From JBJXGC01 sp046154545 (GTDB taxonomy: Bacteria > Chloroflexota > Dehalococcoidia > Tepidiformales > Tepidiformaceae): a DNA stretch of 8,021 bases. Position 1 is the first letter of the stretch. Each line of letters opens with the position of its first letter. The notes below the pieces were generated by a model that worked only from the letters and a program-made list of their open reading frames with translations, made no database searches and was not told the DNA's origin. A program made the position numbers and the translations under genes. Shown here piece after piece: positions 1 to 5,729 of this stretch. The DNA is taken from NCBI GenBank assembly GCA_046154545.1, contig JBJXGC010000130.1, positions 1-8,021 on the forward strand, given 5' to 3'.

Positions 1-6
1 CTTCGC

Positions 7-17
7 TAGCGTATATC
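7..17 (+). promoter_or_regulatory. possible -10 promoter element for the leader/small RNA unit
   Basis: The AT-rich stretch TAGCGTATATC stands out in GC-rich surroundings and offers TANNNT-type hexamers at 7-12 and 12-17. A start site about seven bases downstream would begin the RNA near 19-25, just before or within the strong ribosome binding site. Any -35 box would lie before the window, so the promoter cannot be judged fully. Weak call. Confidence 0.25.
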
Positions 18-20
18 CCA

Positions 21-32
21 AGAAAGGAGGTG
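21..32 (+). promoter_or_regulatory. very strong Shine-Dalgarno sequence of the 19-codon leader ORF
   Basis: AGAAAGGAGGTG is complementary over 12 consecutive bases to the usual 3' tail of bacterial 16S rRNA (CACCTCCTTTCT). GGAGG at 26-30 is 8 bases from the ATG at 39, which is good spacing. The genes birA, hisZ and hisC in this window lack a clear SD, so such a strong one in front of a tiny ORF is conspicuous. AGGAGG at 25-30 is also complementary to CCTCCT at 91-96, so the site could be masked by RNA folding. Confidence 0.7.
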
Positions 33-38
33 GTGCGC

Positions 39-98
39 ATGGATCACAGTAGTCGTAGTTACGACCCATCACAGGCGCTGGAGGTGACCGCCTCCTAA
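39..98 (+). CDS. 19-residue leader peptide ORF (unrecognised)
   Basis: ATG at 39 to TAA at 96-98 encodes MDHSSRSYDPSQALEVTAS. I recognise no family. The residues are mostly polar. There is no run of one amino acid, such as histidine, that would mark a classical amino-acid attenuator. Support for translation is the near-maximal SD at 21-32 with 8-base spacing. The second half of the ORF lies inside a long inverted repeat (63-113), and an intrinsic terminator follows 36 bases after the stop. This layout resembles regulatory upstream ORFs in which a ribosome's position controls downstream folding. It could instead be a small stand-alone peptide gene, or an untranslated stretch of a small RNA. 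Confidence 0.45.
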   Translation: MDHSSRSYDPSQALEVTAS

Positions 99-113
99 GA
101 CCTGTGATGGGTC
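63..113 (+). repeat. long nested inverted repeat (RNA hairpin)
   Basis: GACCCATCACAGG (63-75) and CCTGTGATGGGTC (101-113) are perfect 13-base complements. Between them GGAGG (80-84) and CCTCC (91-95) pair again, extended by a T85-G90 wobble and closed by a four-base loop (86-89). The whole segment can fold into one long hairpin with a small internal loop. The right arm has a competing local fold: AAGACC (97-102) with GGTCTT (110-115). The inner CCTCCT (91-96) can alternatively pair with the SD at 25-30. The complementarity is read directly from the sequence. That these folds switch is inference. Confidence 0.85.
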
Positions 114-130
114 TTGGCTACGGTCTCTAA
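107..130 (+). CDS. possible second 7-residue upstream ORF
   Basis: ATG at 107 followed by GGT CTT GGC TAC GGT CTC TAA encodes MGLGYGL and ends at 130. A GTG at 104 is in the same frame. The start lies in the right arm of the 13-bp inverted repeat, so it would be hidden when the hairpin forms. The only SD-like sequence upstream, GGAGGTGA at 80-87, is further from it than usual. The stop is 4 bases before the terminator stem, so a ribosome terminating here would cover part of that stem. Translation is unproven and the ORF may be chance. Confidence 0.2.
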   Translation: MGLGYGL

Positions 131-134
131 CCTT

Positions 135-164
135 GGGCCGGGCATATTTCGCCCGGCCCTTTTT
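135..164 (+). terminator. intrinsic (Rho-independent) terminator
   Basis: GGGCCGGGC (135-143) and GCCCGGCCC (151-159) form a perfect 9-bp GC-rich stem with a 7-base AT-rich loop, followed at once by TTTTT (160-164) and CTT. It ends the leader/small RNA unit. It sits 22 bases before the biotin ligase start, so it either closes an independent upstream transcript or works as an attenuator for the ligase gene. A CTTGGG run (132-137) overlapping the left arm is complementary to CCCAAG (17-22), a possible but short antiterminator pairing. Confidence 0.92.
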
Positions 165-172
165 CTTGCCCG

Positions 173-178
173 TAAGAT
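173..178 (+). promoter_or_regulatory. possible -10 box for a leaderless biotin ligase mRNA
   Basis: TAAGAT fits the TANNNT -10 pattern and ends 8 bases before the ATG at 187. Transcription would then start at or within a base or two of the start codon. No SD precedes that ATG, which agrees with leaderless translation. No convincing -35 box is visible; that region is the terminator stem. Confidence 0.35.
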
Positions 179-186
179 GCACCGCT

Positions 187-966
187 ATGGACCACGACGA
201 AGCGTTCGACATCGCCGGATTCGCGGCAGCCCTGCGGACAGCGGCTATCGGCCACCGGGTCGTCTACCGGGAGAGCGTCGGCTCGACCATGGACGTGGCG
301 CGGGCGGAAGCGGCTGGCGGCGCGCCCCATGGGACACTCGTTTTGGCCGAAGAGCAGACTGCCGGGCGCGGCCGCCGGGGCCGGGGCTTTCACAGCCCGG
401 CGGGCGAAAACCTCTACTTCACGCTGGTGCTGCGAGTGTCCCCCGAGGTGCAGCGGCGGCTGCCGGTGGCCGTACCGCTCGCTGTCTGCCTGGCGGTGCG
501 GGCCGAGGGCCTGGACGCGCGCATTAAGTGGCCGAACGACATCTGGGTTGGCGAACGCAAGCTCTGCGGCATGCTGATCGACGCCGAGACCTCCAGCACG
601 GACGTCCTCGCCTATCCGGGCATCGGTATCAACGTGAACGGCGACCCCACGGTCATCCCGGAATTGCGCGATTCGGCGACCAGCCTCCGCCGCGAGCTCG
701 GCGCCAACGTGCGGCGCGAGGAGTTCCTCGCCCGCATCTGCAACGAACTGGAGGCGGCCATCGCCGAAGACGCTGCCGCCTCCGTGAGCCGCTACCGCGA
801 CCTTAGCCTGTTGCTGGGGCGGCGGGTGACGGTGGCGCCAGGACATGGCGAACCGTTCGAGGGCGTCGCCGAAGAGATCGACGCGGCCGGGGCGCTCGTC
901 GTGCGGCACGCTGATGGGCGCCTGGAGAGCGTGAACGCGGCCGACGTATCAGTGCGCCCTATCTAA
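187..966 (+). CDS. birA: biotin--[acetyl-CoA-carboxylase] ligase, no DNA-binding domain
   Basis: The product (259 aa) activates biotin with ATP to biotinyl-AMP and transfers it to a lysine of biotin carboxyl carrier proteins, in the cytoplasm. Family signatures are clear: SVGSTM (30-35), the biotinyl-AMP loop GRGRRGRGF (60-68), KWPND (114-118), the lysine in RKLCGML (K125) and GIGINV (145-150). A small C-terminal SH3-like domain of about 50 residues follows. There is no N-terminal helix-turn-helix, so this is the monofunctional type and should not be a BirA-style repressor. I chose ATG at 187 because the longer frame (TTG at 133) starts just before and reads through the terminator stem. The gene is 68 bases upstream of hisZ on the same strand. 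It may be co-transcribed, but it has no pathway link to histidine synthesis. Confidence 0.95.
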   Translation: MDHDEAFDIAGFAAALRTAAIGHRVVYRESVGSTMDVARAEAAGGAPHGTLVLAEEQTAGRGRRGRGFHSPAGENLYFTLVLRVSPEVQRRLPVAVPLAVCLAVRAEGLDARIKWPNDIWVGERKLCGMLIDAETSSTDVLAYPGIGINVNGDPTVIPELRDSATSLRRELGANVRREEFLARICNELEAAIAEDAAASVSRYRDLSLLLGRRVTVAPGHGEPFEGVAEEIDAAGALVVRHADGRLESVNAADVSVRPI

Positions 967-986
967 GGCGCTCGCGGTAGAGGTGC

Positions 987-1010
987 AGCCGGTTCGCCGG
1001 TTAACCGGCT
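987..1010 (+). promoter_or_regulatory. palindromic operator-like site upstream of the his cluster
   Basis: AGCCGGTT (987-994) and AACCGGCT (1003-1010) form a perfect inverted repeat. Nested in it is the 12-base palindrome CCGGTTAACCGG (997-1008). CCGGTT also occurs as a direct repeat 8 bases apart (989-994 and 997-1002). No T-run follows, so this is not a typical terminator. It lies where a -35 box would sit relative to TATCAT at 1018-1023, which is a good position for a repressor operator controlling hisZ and the genes behind it. The bound regulator is unknown. Confidence 0.5.
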
Positions 1011-1017
1011 TCGCGCC

Positions 1018-1023
1018 TATCAT
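1018..1023 (+). promoter_or_regulatory. possible -10 box of the his operon
   Basis: TATCAT matches a TANNNT -10 element and ends 11 bases before the hisZ ATG at 1035. The mRNA would then have a 5' leader of only a few bases. The bases before the ATG (GGCACACACCG) contain no SD, which fits near-leaderless translation. There is no room for a T-box or a peptide attenuator between this box and hisZ. Confidence 0.4.
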
Positions 1024-1034
1024 GGCACACACCG

Positions 1035-2243
1035 ATGAGTACTTCTTCTACTATTTCTGCCGCCCGCAGCCGCGGGATGCGCGATTGGCTCCCGGCGGAT
1101 ATGCGGGCCTTCCGGCGCGTCGTCGATTCCTTCCGTCAGGTGGCCTCGCACTGGGGCTACGAGGAGATCCGGACGCCGACGATCGAGACCTACTCGCTCT
1201 TCACGGCCGCCCGAGGGTTGACGCCCCAGATGCTCTCCCGGGTGTACTCGTTCCTCGATTGGGACGGCTGGAGCGGCGAGCGGGTCGTGCTCCGTCCCGA
1301 CTCCACCATCCCCGTCGCGCGGGCGGCCGCGGACGCGGGGTTGCCGTTGCCCGCGCGCCTCTACTACGTCCAGAACGTGTTCCGCTTTAGCGAGACGGAC
1401 GACCGCGAGGACTGGCAGTGCGGCATTGAGTACCTCGGTGCGCCACCGACAGTCGGGGACCTGGAAGTTGTGGTCGTGGCTTGCGAGACGATCGAGTCCC
1501 TGGGCCTCGAACCCCGCGTCCGGCTCGGGCACGCCGGCATCGCCCGGGCGGTCGCGACCTCGGCCCTCGCTGCGAGCAACGGTGACCTCGCCGCGATCAT
1601 CGACCGTGTCCAGGCCGAGGGCCTCGCCGCCCTGAAACCGGATGTAGCCGGCGATGCGGCCGTTACCGCCTTCCTCGAGGTCGCCCTCCGCCGCTCAACT
1701 GATGTTGCCCTGCTGGGGAACCTGAAGGCGATAGCGGCGGCCTCGCTCCCGGGTGCGCTGGCCGCGATCGAAGCGGTCGAAGCGGTGGCGGCGCCGCTCG
1801 CCGGCTCGGGCCGGCCGATCCTCATCGACCTCGGGATGCCGCGGGACTTCGCCTACTACACGGGGGTGGTCTTCGAATTCGAAGCCGACGGCCTTTCCTG
1901 GGGAAAAGGTGGCCGCTACACACCGGGCGGCGATGGCGTCGCCGGGACGGCCTGTGGCGCCGGCCTCGACCTGGAGCTGCTCGCCGGGCGGATCCGTCCC
2001 CAAACGCATGCTCGCAATCCCGTGACGATCGTGCCGGAAGGCGCCGGCGACATGGCGAAGGCGATGTCGGTCGCCCGCGCCCTGCATCGGAGCGGCGTGG
2101 CCGCGTCGCTCGGCGCCGAACTGGCCGCTGACAGCCTGAATGTACGGGTCATGGGCGACCGGCTCGTGGCCCACACCCCCCAGGGCGAACAGGCGATGGC
2201 GTCGTTGGACGACCTTGTCGGCCTCCTCGTGCAGCACAAATGA
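1035..2243 (+). CDS. hisZ: ATP phosphoribosyltransferase regulatory subunit HisZ
   Basis: HisZ is a histidyl-tRNA synthetase paralogue that lacks aminoacylation activity. It binds short-form HisG to make active, histidine-sensitive ATP phosphoribosyltransferase, the first step of histidine synthesis. The product (402 aa) shows the class II synthetase core: motif 1 GMRDWLP (14-20), motif 2 region LRPDSTIPVAR (86-96) with FRFSE (116-120), and AYYTGVVFE (273-281) preceded by R270. Motif 3 is altered to CGAGLDLELL (307-316). About 75 C-terminal residues resemble a reduced anticodon-binding-type domain. The stop overlaps the hisG start (ATGA), which indicates coupling. The adjacent HisG lacks the ACT-like regulatory domain of long HisG, as expected when HisZ is present. 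A true HisRS is less likely because of the motif changes and this position. ATG at 1035 has no SD; ATG at 1077 is an in-frame alternative. Confidence 0.88.
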   Translation: MSTSSTISAARSRGMRDWLPADMRAFRRVVDSFRQVASHWGYEEIRTPTIETYSLFTAARGLTPQMLSRVYSFLDWDGWSGERVVLRPDSTIPVARAAADAGLPLPARLYYVQNVFRFSETDDREDWQCGIEYLGAPPTVGDLEVVVVACETIESLGLEPRVRLGHAGIARAVATSALAASNGDLAAIIDRVQAEGLAALKPDVAGDAAVTAFLEVALRRSTDVALLGNLKAIAAASLPGALAAIEAVEAVAAPLAGSGRPILIDLGMPRDFAYYTGVVFEFEADGLSWGKGGRYTPGGDGVAGTACGAGLDLELLAGRIRPQTHARNPVTIVPEGAGDMAKAMSVARALHRSGVAASLGAELAADSLNVRVMGDRLVAHTPQGEQAMASLDDLVGLLVQHK

Positions 2244-3652
2244 CGGTGAAGTTCGCGCTCCCGACCGGCGATCCACGACCGTTCGTGGGTGAACTCCTGG
2301 AGCGGGCGGGCATCGCCGCGACGGGCTATGAGCCCGGTTCCCGGGTCCTGCGGTCGGTCGTCGAAAACGAGGGCTTCACGCTGCGCGTGTTCCGCGAGAA
2401 GGACATCCCGATCCAGGTGGCTCTCGGCAATTACGACCTGGGCATCTGTGGCGACACCTCGCTCCGGGAGGTGCAGACGCGGTTCCCACTTCAGCGCCTG
2501 GTCCGCGTCGGCTCACTCCCCGGCCCTCGCACGGAAGTCTGGTTGGCGGCGGCGCCGGAGTCTGGCCTGCAAGCGGGACAGGTACCGCCAGCCGAGGCGC
2601 TGGCCGGCGCCCGCATCGCCTCCGACCTGCCGAACATGGCCGACCACTTCGCGGTCAACCATCGCATCCCGGGCTACCGGTTGCTCTCGCTCTTCGGGTC
2701 GGCCGACGCCTACCCGCCGGAGGATGCGGAGCTGGTCGTGATGGCCGTGAGTGGCCCGGGCGACATCGAGGCGAAGGGCCTCGTGCCGCTCGCCCGGCTC
2801 TTCCGCGGAGGCCTGGCGCTTATCGCAAACGCAGATTCGCTGGGTACGAAATCGCTCGGAGGGCTGCTTTCCCGGCTGGCGCCGCTGCTCGACGGTGAGC
2901 CGCCGCAAGCCGAGACGCCGCGGGCAACACCAGGGGCCGCCATCGAGCGGGGAGGACGCTCACTCGATGTCCTGCGGATCGCCCTCCCTGACGGTCACGC
3001 CCAGCGCCACACCTACACCGGGCTGACGGAAGCCGGCCTCCGCTTCGCAGGCTACGAGGAGAAGACGTACGTCCGGCGGCCGCTCTCCGGTATCCCGGGC
3101 GTCGAGATCAAGGTGGTGCGGCCCCAGGACATGCCGCAGCTCGTCGCCATGGGTGTCTTCGACCTCGGTGTGACCGGCATCGACTGGCTCACGGAGCATC
3201 TCGCCTGCTTCCCGACCTCGCCGGTCGAGATGGTTGTGGACCTCGGCCGTAGCCGGTACAAGATCGGCCCTGTGGTCGATGAAGCTTTTCCTGCGGACAC
3301 CACCCGGGACGCCCTGAGGCGGTGGCGTTCGCTGGGCCGCCCCGTCCGGATCGCGAGCGAATACCCGGCCCTCGCCGAACGGTTCGCCCAGTCCGTGCAA
3401 CTGCCCCATACGACGATCATCCCGATCAACGGCGCGAGCGAGGGCTTCGTCCCCGAAGACGCCGACATCCTGATCGAAGGCAGCGAGACGGGCACAAGCA
3501 TCCGCGCGAACCGGCTCAAGATGCTCGACCCGTTCATGGAATCGACGAATTGCGTGGTGGCCCGCAAGGGGCCGGTCACGACGCAGACGGCGCGGCTGGC
3601 GGAACTCATTTCGCGGCTGCGGGACTCCGTCTCGGCAGCGGTGGTGAGCTGA
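2240..3652 (+). CDS. hisG: ATP phosphoribosyltransferase HisG, tandem double-domain form
   Basis: HisG condenses ATP with PRPP to phosphoribosyl-ATP. Short HisG is usually about 210 residues; this product has 470 because the catalytic unit occurs twice, at about 2-213 and 243-466, joined by a Pro/Ala-rich linker (about 214-242). Matching segments are VKFALPTG (3-10) with LRIALPDG (245-252), YDLGICG (65-71) with FDLGVTG (307-313), RIASDLP (125-131) with RIASEYP (370-376), and PEDAELV (160-166) with PEDADIL (405-411). The offset is 242 to 245 throughout. The C-terminal PRPP loop, SETGTSIRANRL (415-426), looks intact. The N-terminal equivalent, VSGPGDIEAKGL (170-181), has lost the TGT core, so that unit is probably inactive or regulatory. 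There is no ACT-like domain, consistent with HisZ next door. The start overlaps hisZ by 4 bases, and the stop shares one base with the next start. Confidence 0.93.
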   Translation: MTVKFALPTGDPRPFVGELLERAGIAATGYEPGSRVLRSVVENEGFTLRVFREKDIPIQVALGNYDLGICGDTSLREVQTRFPLQRLVRVGSLPGPRTEVWLAAAPESGLQAGQVPPAEALAGARIASDLPNMADHFAVNHRIPGYRLLSLFGSADAYPPEDAELVVMAVSGPGDIEAKGLVPLARLFRGGLALIANADSLGTKSLGGLLSRLAPLLDGEPPQAETPRATPGAAIERGGRSLDVLRIALPDGHAQRHTYTGLTEAGLRFAGYEEKTYVRRPLSGIPGVEIKVVRPQDMPQLVAMGVFDLGVTGIDWLTEHLACFPTSPVEMVVDLGRSRYKIGPVVDEAFPADTTRDALRRWRSLGRPVRIASEYPALAERFAQSVQLPHTTIIPINGASEGFVPEDADILIEGSETGTSIRANRLKMLDPFMESTNCVVARKGPVTTQTARLAELISRLRDSVSAAVVS

Positions 3653-4413
3653 TGCCACCGATCACGCTCCACATGGTGCTCGCCCGGCAGGTCGCGAACG
3701 ACCTCGGCCAGGCCGACCTTGCCGGGAACCCGGGCGCCTTCCTCCTCGGCGCGACGTCCCCCGATATCCGCGTGCTCACTCGCCAGGACCGCTTCAGCAC
3801 CCACTTCTTCGACCTCAACGGCCCGGACCACCAGGACTCGGTGGGCGCCTTCTTTTCGCAGCACGGCCGTTTCCTCGAATCGGAACAGCTCAACCCGGAG
3901 ACCCGGGCGTGGGTCAGCGGCTATCTCAGCCACCTCGTGCTCGACGAGCAGTACATCACGGGCATCTATCGCCGCTTCTTCGCCGCCCACGACGCCCTCG
4001 GCGGCCAAATGCGGGCGAACGTGATGGACCGCCTCCTCCAGTTCGAACTCGACCGCGAGCACGGGAACGACCTCGAACTGAAGACGGAGCTGAGCGCGGC
4101 CCTCGCCTGCACCGTCGAGAACATCGAGGTGGCCGGCTTCATCGAACACGAGACGCTGGAGCGCTGGCGCAAGGTCTCGCTCGATGTCGCCAACCGGACG
4201 ATGGACTGGGACCGCATGCGTTCGATGATCTCCAACCACCTGCGCTTCTCCGGCCTGGAGGAGGGCGAGACGCTCTCGACCTTCCTCGACTCGCTCCCGG
4301 ACCTGCTGGATGAGACACTCGCGCACGTGACCAACGCCGAAGTCCAGGGGTTCGTCGAGCGCTCGACGGCGGCGGCCAACGTTGTCGTGGGGAGGTACCT
4401 GCGATGCGGATAA
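3652..4413 (+). CDS. zinc-dependent phospholipase C-like protein (hypothetical)
   Basis: The product (253 aa) resembles the zinc-dependent phospholipase C-like family (Pfam PF00882 type), judged from its pattern. It has H7 near the start, FLLGATSPDIR (30-40), THFFDL (50-55) and GYLSHLVLDEQY (90-101). The candidate metal ligands H7, D38, H51, H94 and D98 all lie in the first 100 residues. The rest is charged and appears helical. No signal peptide or membrane segment is seen, so it is probably cytoplasmic, unlike secreted phospholipases. Substrate and reaction are unknown. ATG at 3652 is chosen because it forms a TGATG junction with hisG; the frame also stays open far upstream inside hisG. It overlaps hisD by 10 bases, so it is embedded in the his transcript between coupled genes. 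A role in histidine synthesis is not established. Confidence 0.72.
   Translation: MPPITLHMVLARQVANDLGQADLAGNPGAFLLGATSPDIRVLTRQDRFSTHFFDLNGPDHQDSVGAFFSQHGRFLESEQLNPETRAWVSGYLSHLVLDEQYITGIYRRFFAAHDALGGQMRANVMDRLLQFELDREHGNDLELKTELSAALACTVENIEVAGFIEHETLERWRKVSLDVANRTMDWDRMRSMISNHLRFSGLEEGETLSTFLDSLPDLLDETLAHVTNAEVQGFVERSTAAANVVVGRYLRCG
4389..4396 (+). promoter_or_regulatory. ribosome binding site of hisD
   Basis: GGGGAGGT lies 7 bases before the ATG at 4404, inside the end of the preceding gene. It supports 4404 as the hisD start and shows that hisD can initiate independently of simple ribosome run-on, despite the 10-base overlap. Confidence 0.75.
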
Positions 4414-5729
4414 TCCGCAATGCGGAGGAAGGCCGCCGCACGCTTCTCGCGCGCAAGCCGATCGAAGGCGACGACCTGCCGATGGAGATCCGGGAGACGA
4501 CCTTCAAGACCTTCGGCCAGGAACTCTCGCCGGAGGAGGTCGTGCGCCGGATCATCCGGGACGTGCGGGAGGACGGCGACAACGCCATCCGCTACTACAA
4601 CACGAAGCTCGACGGCGCCGCCGCGGGCGAGCTGCGGGTGACGGCTGACGAGATTCGCGACGCCTACCGCCAGGTCGCGCCCGAGGTCGTCGAGGCGCTG
4701 CGGTTCGCGGCTGACCGCGTGCGGCGCTACCACGAACTGCAGCTCCGGGGCGCGCTCTCGGACTTCAACCAGGGTGGCCTCGGCCAGATGACCAGGGCAC
4801 TGCAGCGCGTGGGGCTCTACATCCCGGGGACGCGGGCGCCGCTGCCCAGCAGCGTCCTGATGTGCGCCATCCCCGCCCGCGTGGCCGGTGTGGACGAGGT
4901 CTACATGACGAGCCCCGTCCTGCCAGACGGCCAGGTGGCGCCGGCGAAGCTCGTCGCGGCCGACATCGCTGGCGTCGATGGTGTGTTCAAGGCTGGCGGC
5001 GCCCAGGGCATCGCCGCCTTCGCTTACGGCACCGAGACGGTGCCGCGGGTCGATAAGATCTGCGGTCCCGGCGGCCTCTTCGTCACGATCGCCAAGAAGC
5101 AGGTCTTCGGCGATGTCGGCATCGACGCCGTCTACGGCCCGACCGAGACGATGATCATCGCCGACGAGAGCGCGAACCCGGAGATGGTCGCGGCCGACTT
5201 GATCGCCCAGGCGGAACACGACCCCCTTGCCAGCCCGATCCTGCTCACGCCGTCGCACTACCTGGCGGACGAAGTGGAACGCGCACTCGTGCGCCAGCTG
5301 GCGAAGCTCGAGCGCGGGAAGATCGCGGCCGCGGCCTTCGAGAACCGCGGTGGCTGCATCCTCGTGAACGACATCGACCACGCCATCGAGCTGGCGAATG
5401 AGTACGCCCCCGAACACCTCTGCCTCCTCGTGGAGCAGCCGATGGCCTACGCCGCCAAGGTGCGGAACTGTGGCGGGCTTTTCCTCGGCGAGGGCTCAGC
5501 CGAGGCCCTCGGTGACTACACGGCGGGGCCGAGCCACACGATGCCGACCGGCGGCAGCGCCCGCTGGAGCGGGCCCCTGAGCGTGCGCGACTTCCTCAAG
5601 AGCATGGCCGTCGTGCACCTCCAGGAGCAGGACAGCGAGGACCTCGCCCGCCACGCGGCCGTGATCGCCCGGGCCGAGGGGCTTGAGGGGCACGCCCACG
5701 CGGCCGAGCTGCGCCTCCTTGGCCGTTGA
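4404..5729 (+). CDS. hisD: histidinol dehydrogenase
   Basis: HisD oxidises L-histidinol to L-histidine in two NAD-dependent steps, the last of the pathway. The product (441 aa) is full length for the family. The hallmark segment GLYIPGTRAPLPSSVL is at 137-152. Zinc ligands expected from the E. coli enzyme are present as Q269 and H272 (in QAEHD), D371 (GDYTAGPSH) and H430 (EGLEGH). The catalytic Glu-His pair is E337-H338 in APEHL, and H378 is in GPSH. All key residues are intact, so the enzyme should be active. ATG at 4404 has a good SD and overlaps the upstream gene by 10 bases. The stop lies within a tandem 9-base repeat (5722-5741), after which the tight spacing of the operon loosens. Confidence 0.98.
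   Translation: MRIIRNAEEGRRTLLARKPIEGDDLPMEIRETTFKTFGQELSPEEVVRRIIRDVREDGDNAIRYYNTKLDGAAAGELRVTADEIRDAYRQVAPEVVEALRFAADRVRRYHELQLRGALSDFNQGGLGQMTRALQRVGLYIPGTRAPLPSSVLMCAIPARVAGVDEVYMTSPVLPDGQVAPAKLVAADIAGVDGVFKAGGAQGIAAFAYGTETVPRVDKICGPGGLFVTIAKKQVFGDVGIDAVYGPTETMIIADESANPEMVAADLIAQAEHDPLASPILLTPSHYLADEVERALVRQLAKLERGKIAAAAFENRGGCILVNDIDHAIELANEYAPEHLCLLVEQPMAYAAKVRNCGGLFLGEGSAEALGDYTAGPSHTMPTGGSARWSGPLSVRDFLKSMAVVHLQEQDSEDLARHAAVIARAEGLEGHAHAAELRLLGR

Noticed and set aside
133..186. N-terminal extension of the biotin ligase from TTG at 133
   Set aside because: It would place the start just before the terminator stem and encode an unconserved tail; ATG at 187 gives a normal N-terminus.
114..527. 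+ strand frame starting with TTG at 114
   Set aside because: It runs through the terminator and overlaps the biotin ligase gene in another frame, with an Arg/Gly/Ala-rich translation typical of an out-of-frame GC-rich read.
966..1035. His leader peptide or T-box upstream of hisZ
   Set aside because: The gap is only 68 bases, with no histidine-codon run, no T-box consensus and no terminator.
1035..2243. Histidyl-tRNA synthetase (hisS)
   Set aside because: Motif 3 and the C-terminal domain deviate from true synthetases, the protein is short for HisRS, and it is coupled to a short-type HisG, so HisZ is preferred.
3322..3651. Upstream extension of the phospholipase-like gene into hisG
   Set aside because: The open frame extends by chance inside hisG; the family pattern begins right after the ATG at 3652, which forms a TGATG junction.
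2240..3652. hisG doubling as an assembly or frameshift artefact
   Set aside because: The two halves are clearly diverged, not copies, and lie in one open frame with a proper linker, so a duplication error in assembly cannot explain it.
3052..4326. Long open frame (424 codons) on the - strand
   Set aside because: It is antisense to hisG and the phospholipase-like gene, which have clear family motifs. Long antisense frames are expected in GC-rich coding DNA, and its translation looks low in complexity with no recognisable motif.
3966..5417. Long open frame (483 codons) on the - strand
   Set aside because: It is antisense to hisD and the end of the preceding gene. It is rich in Arg, His, Asp and Val, typical of a reverse-strand shadow, with no family signature.
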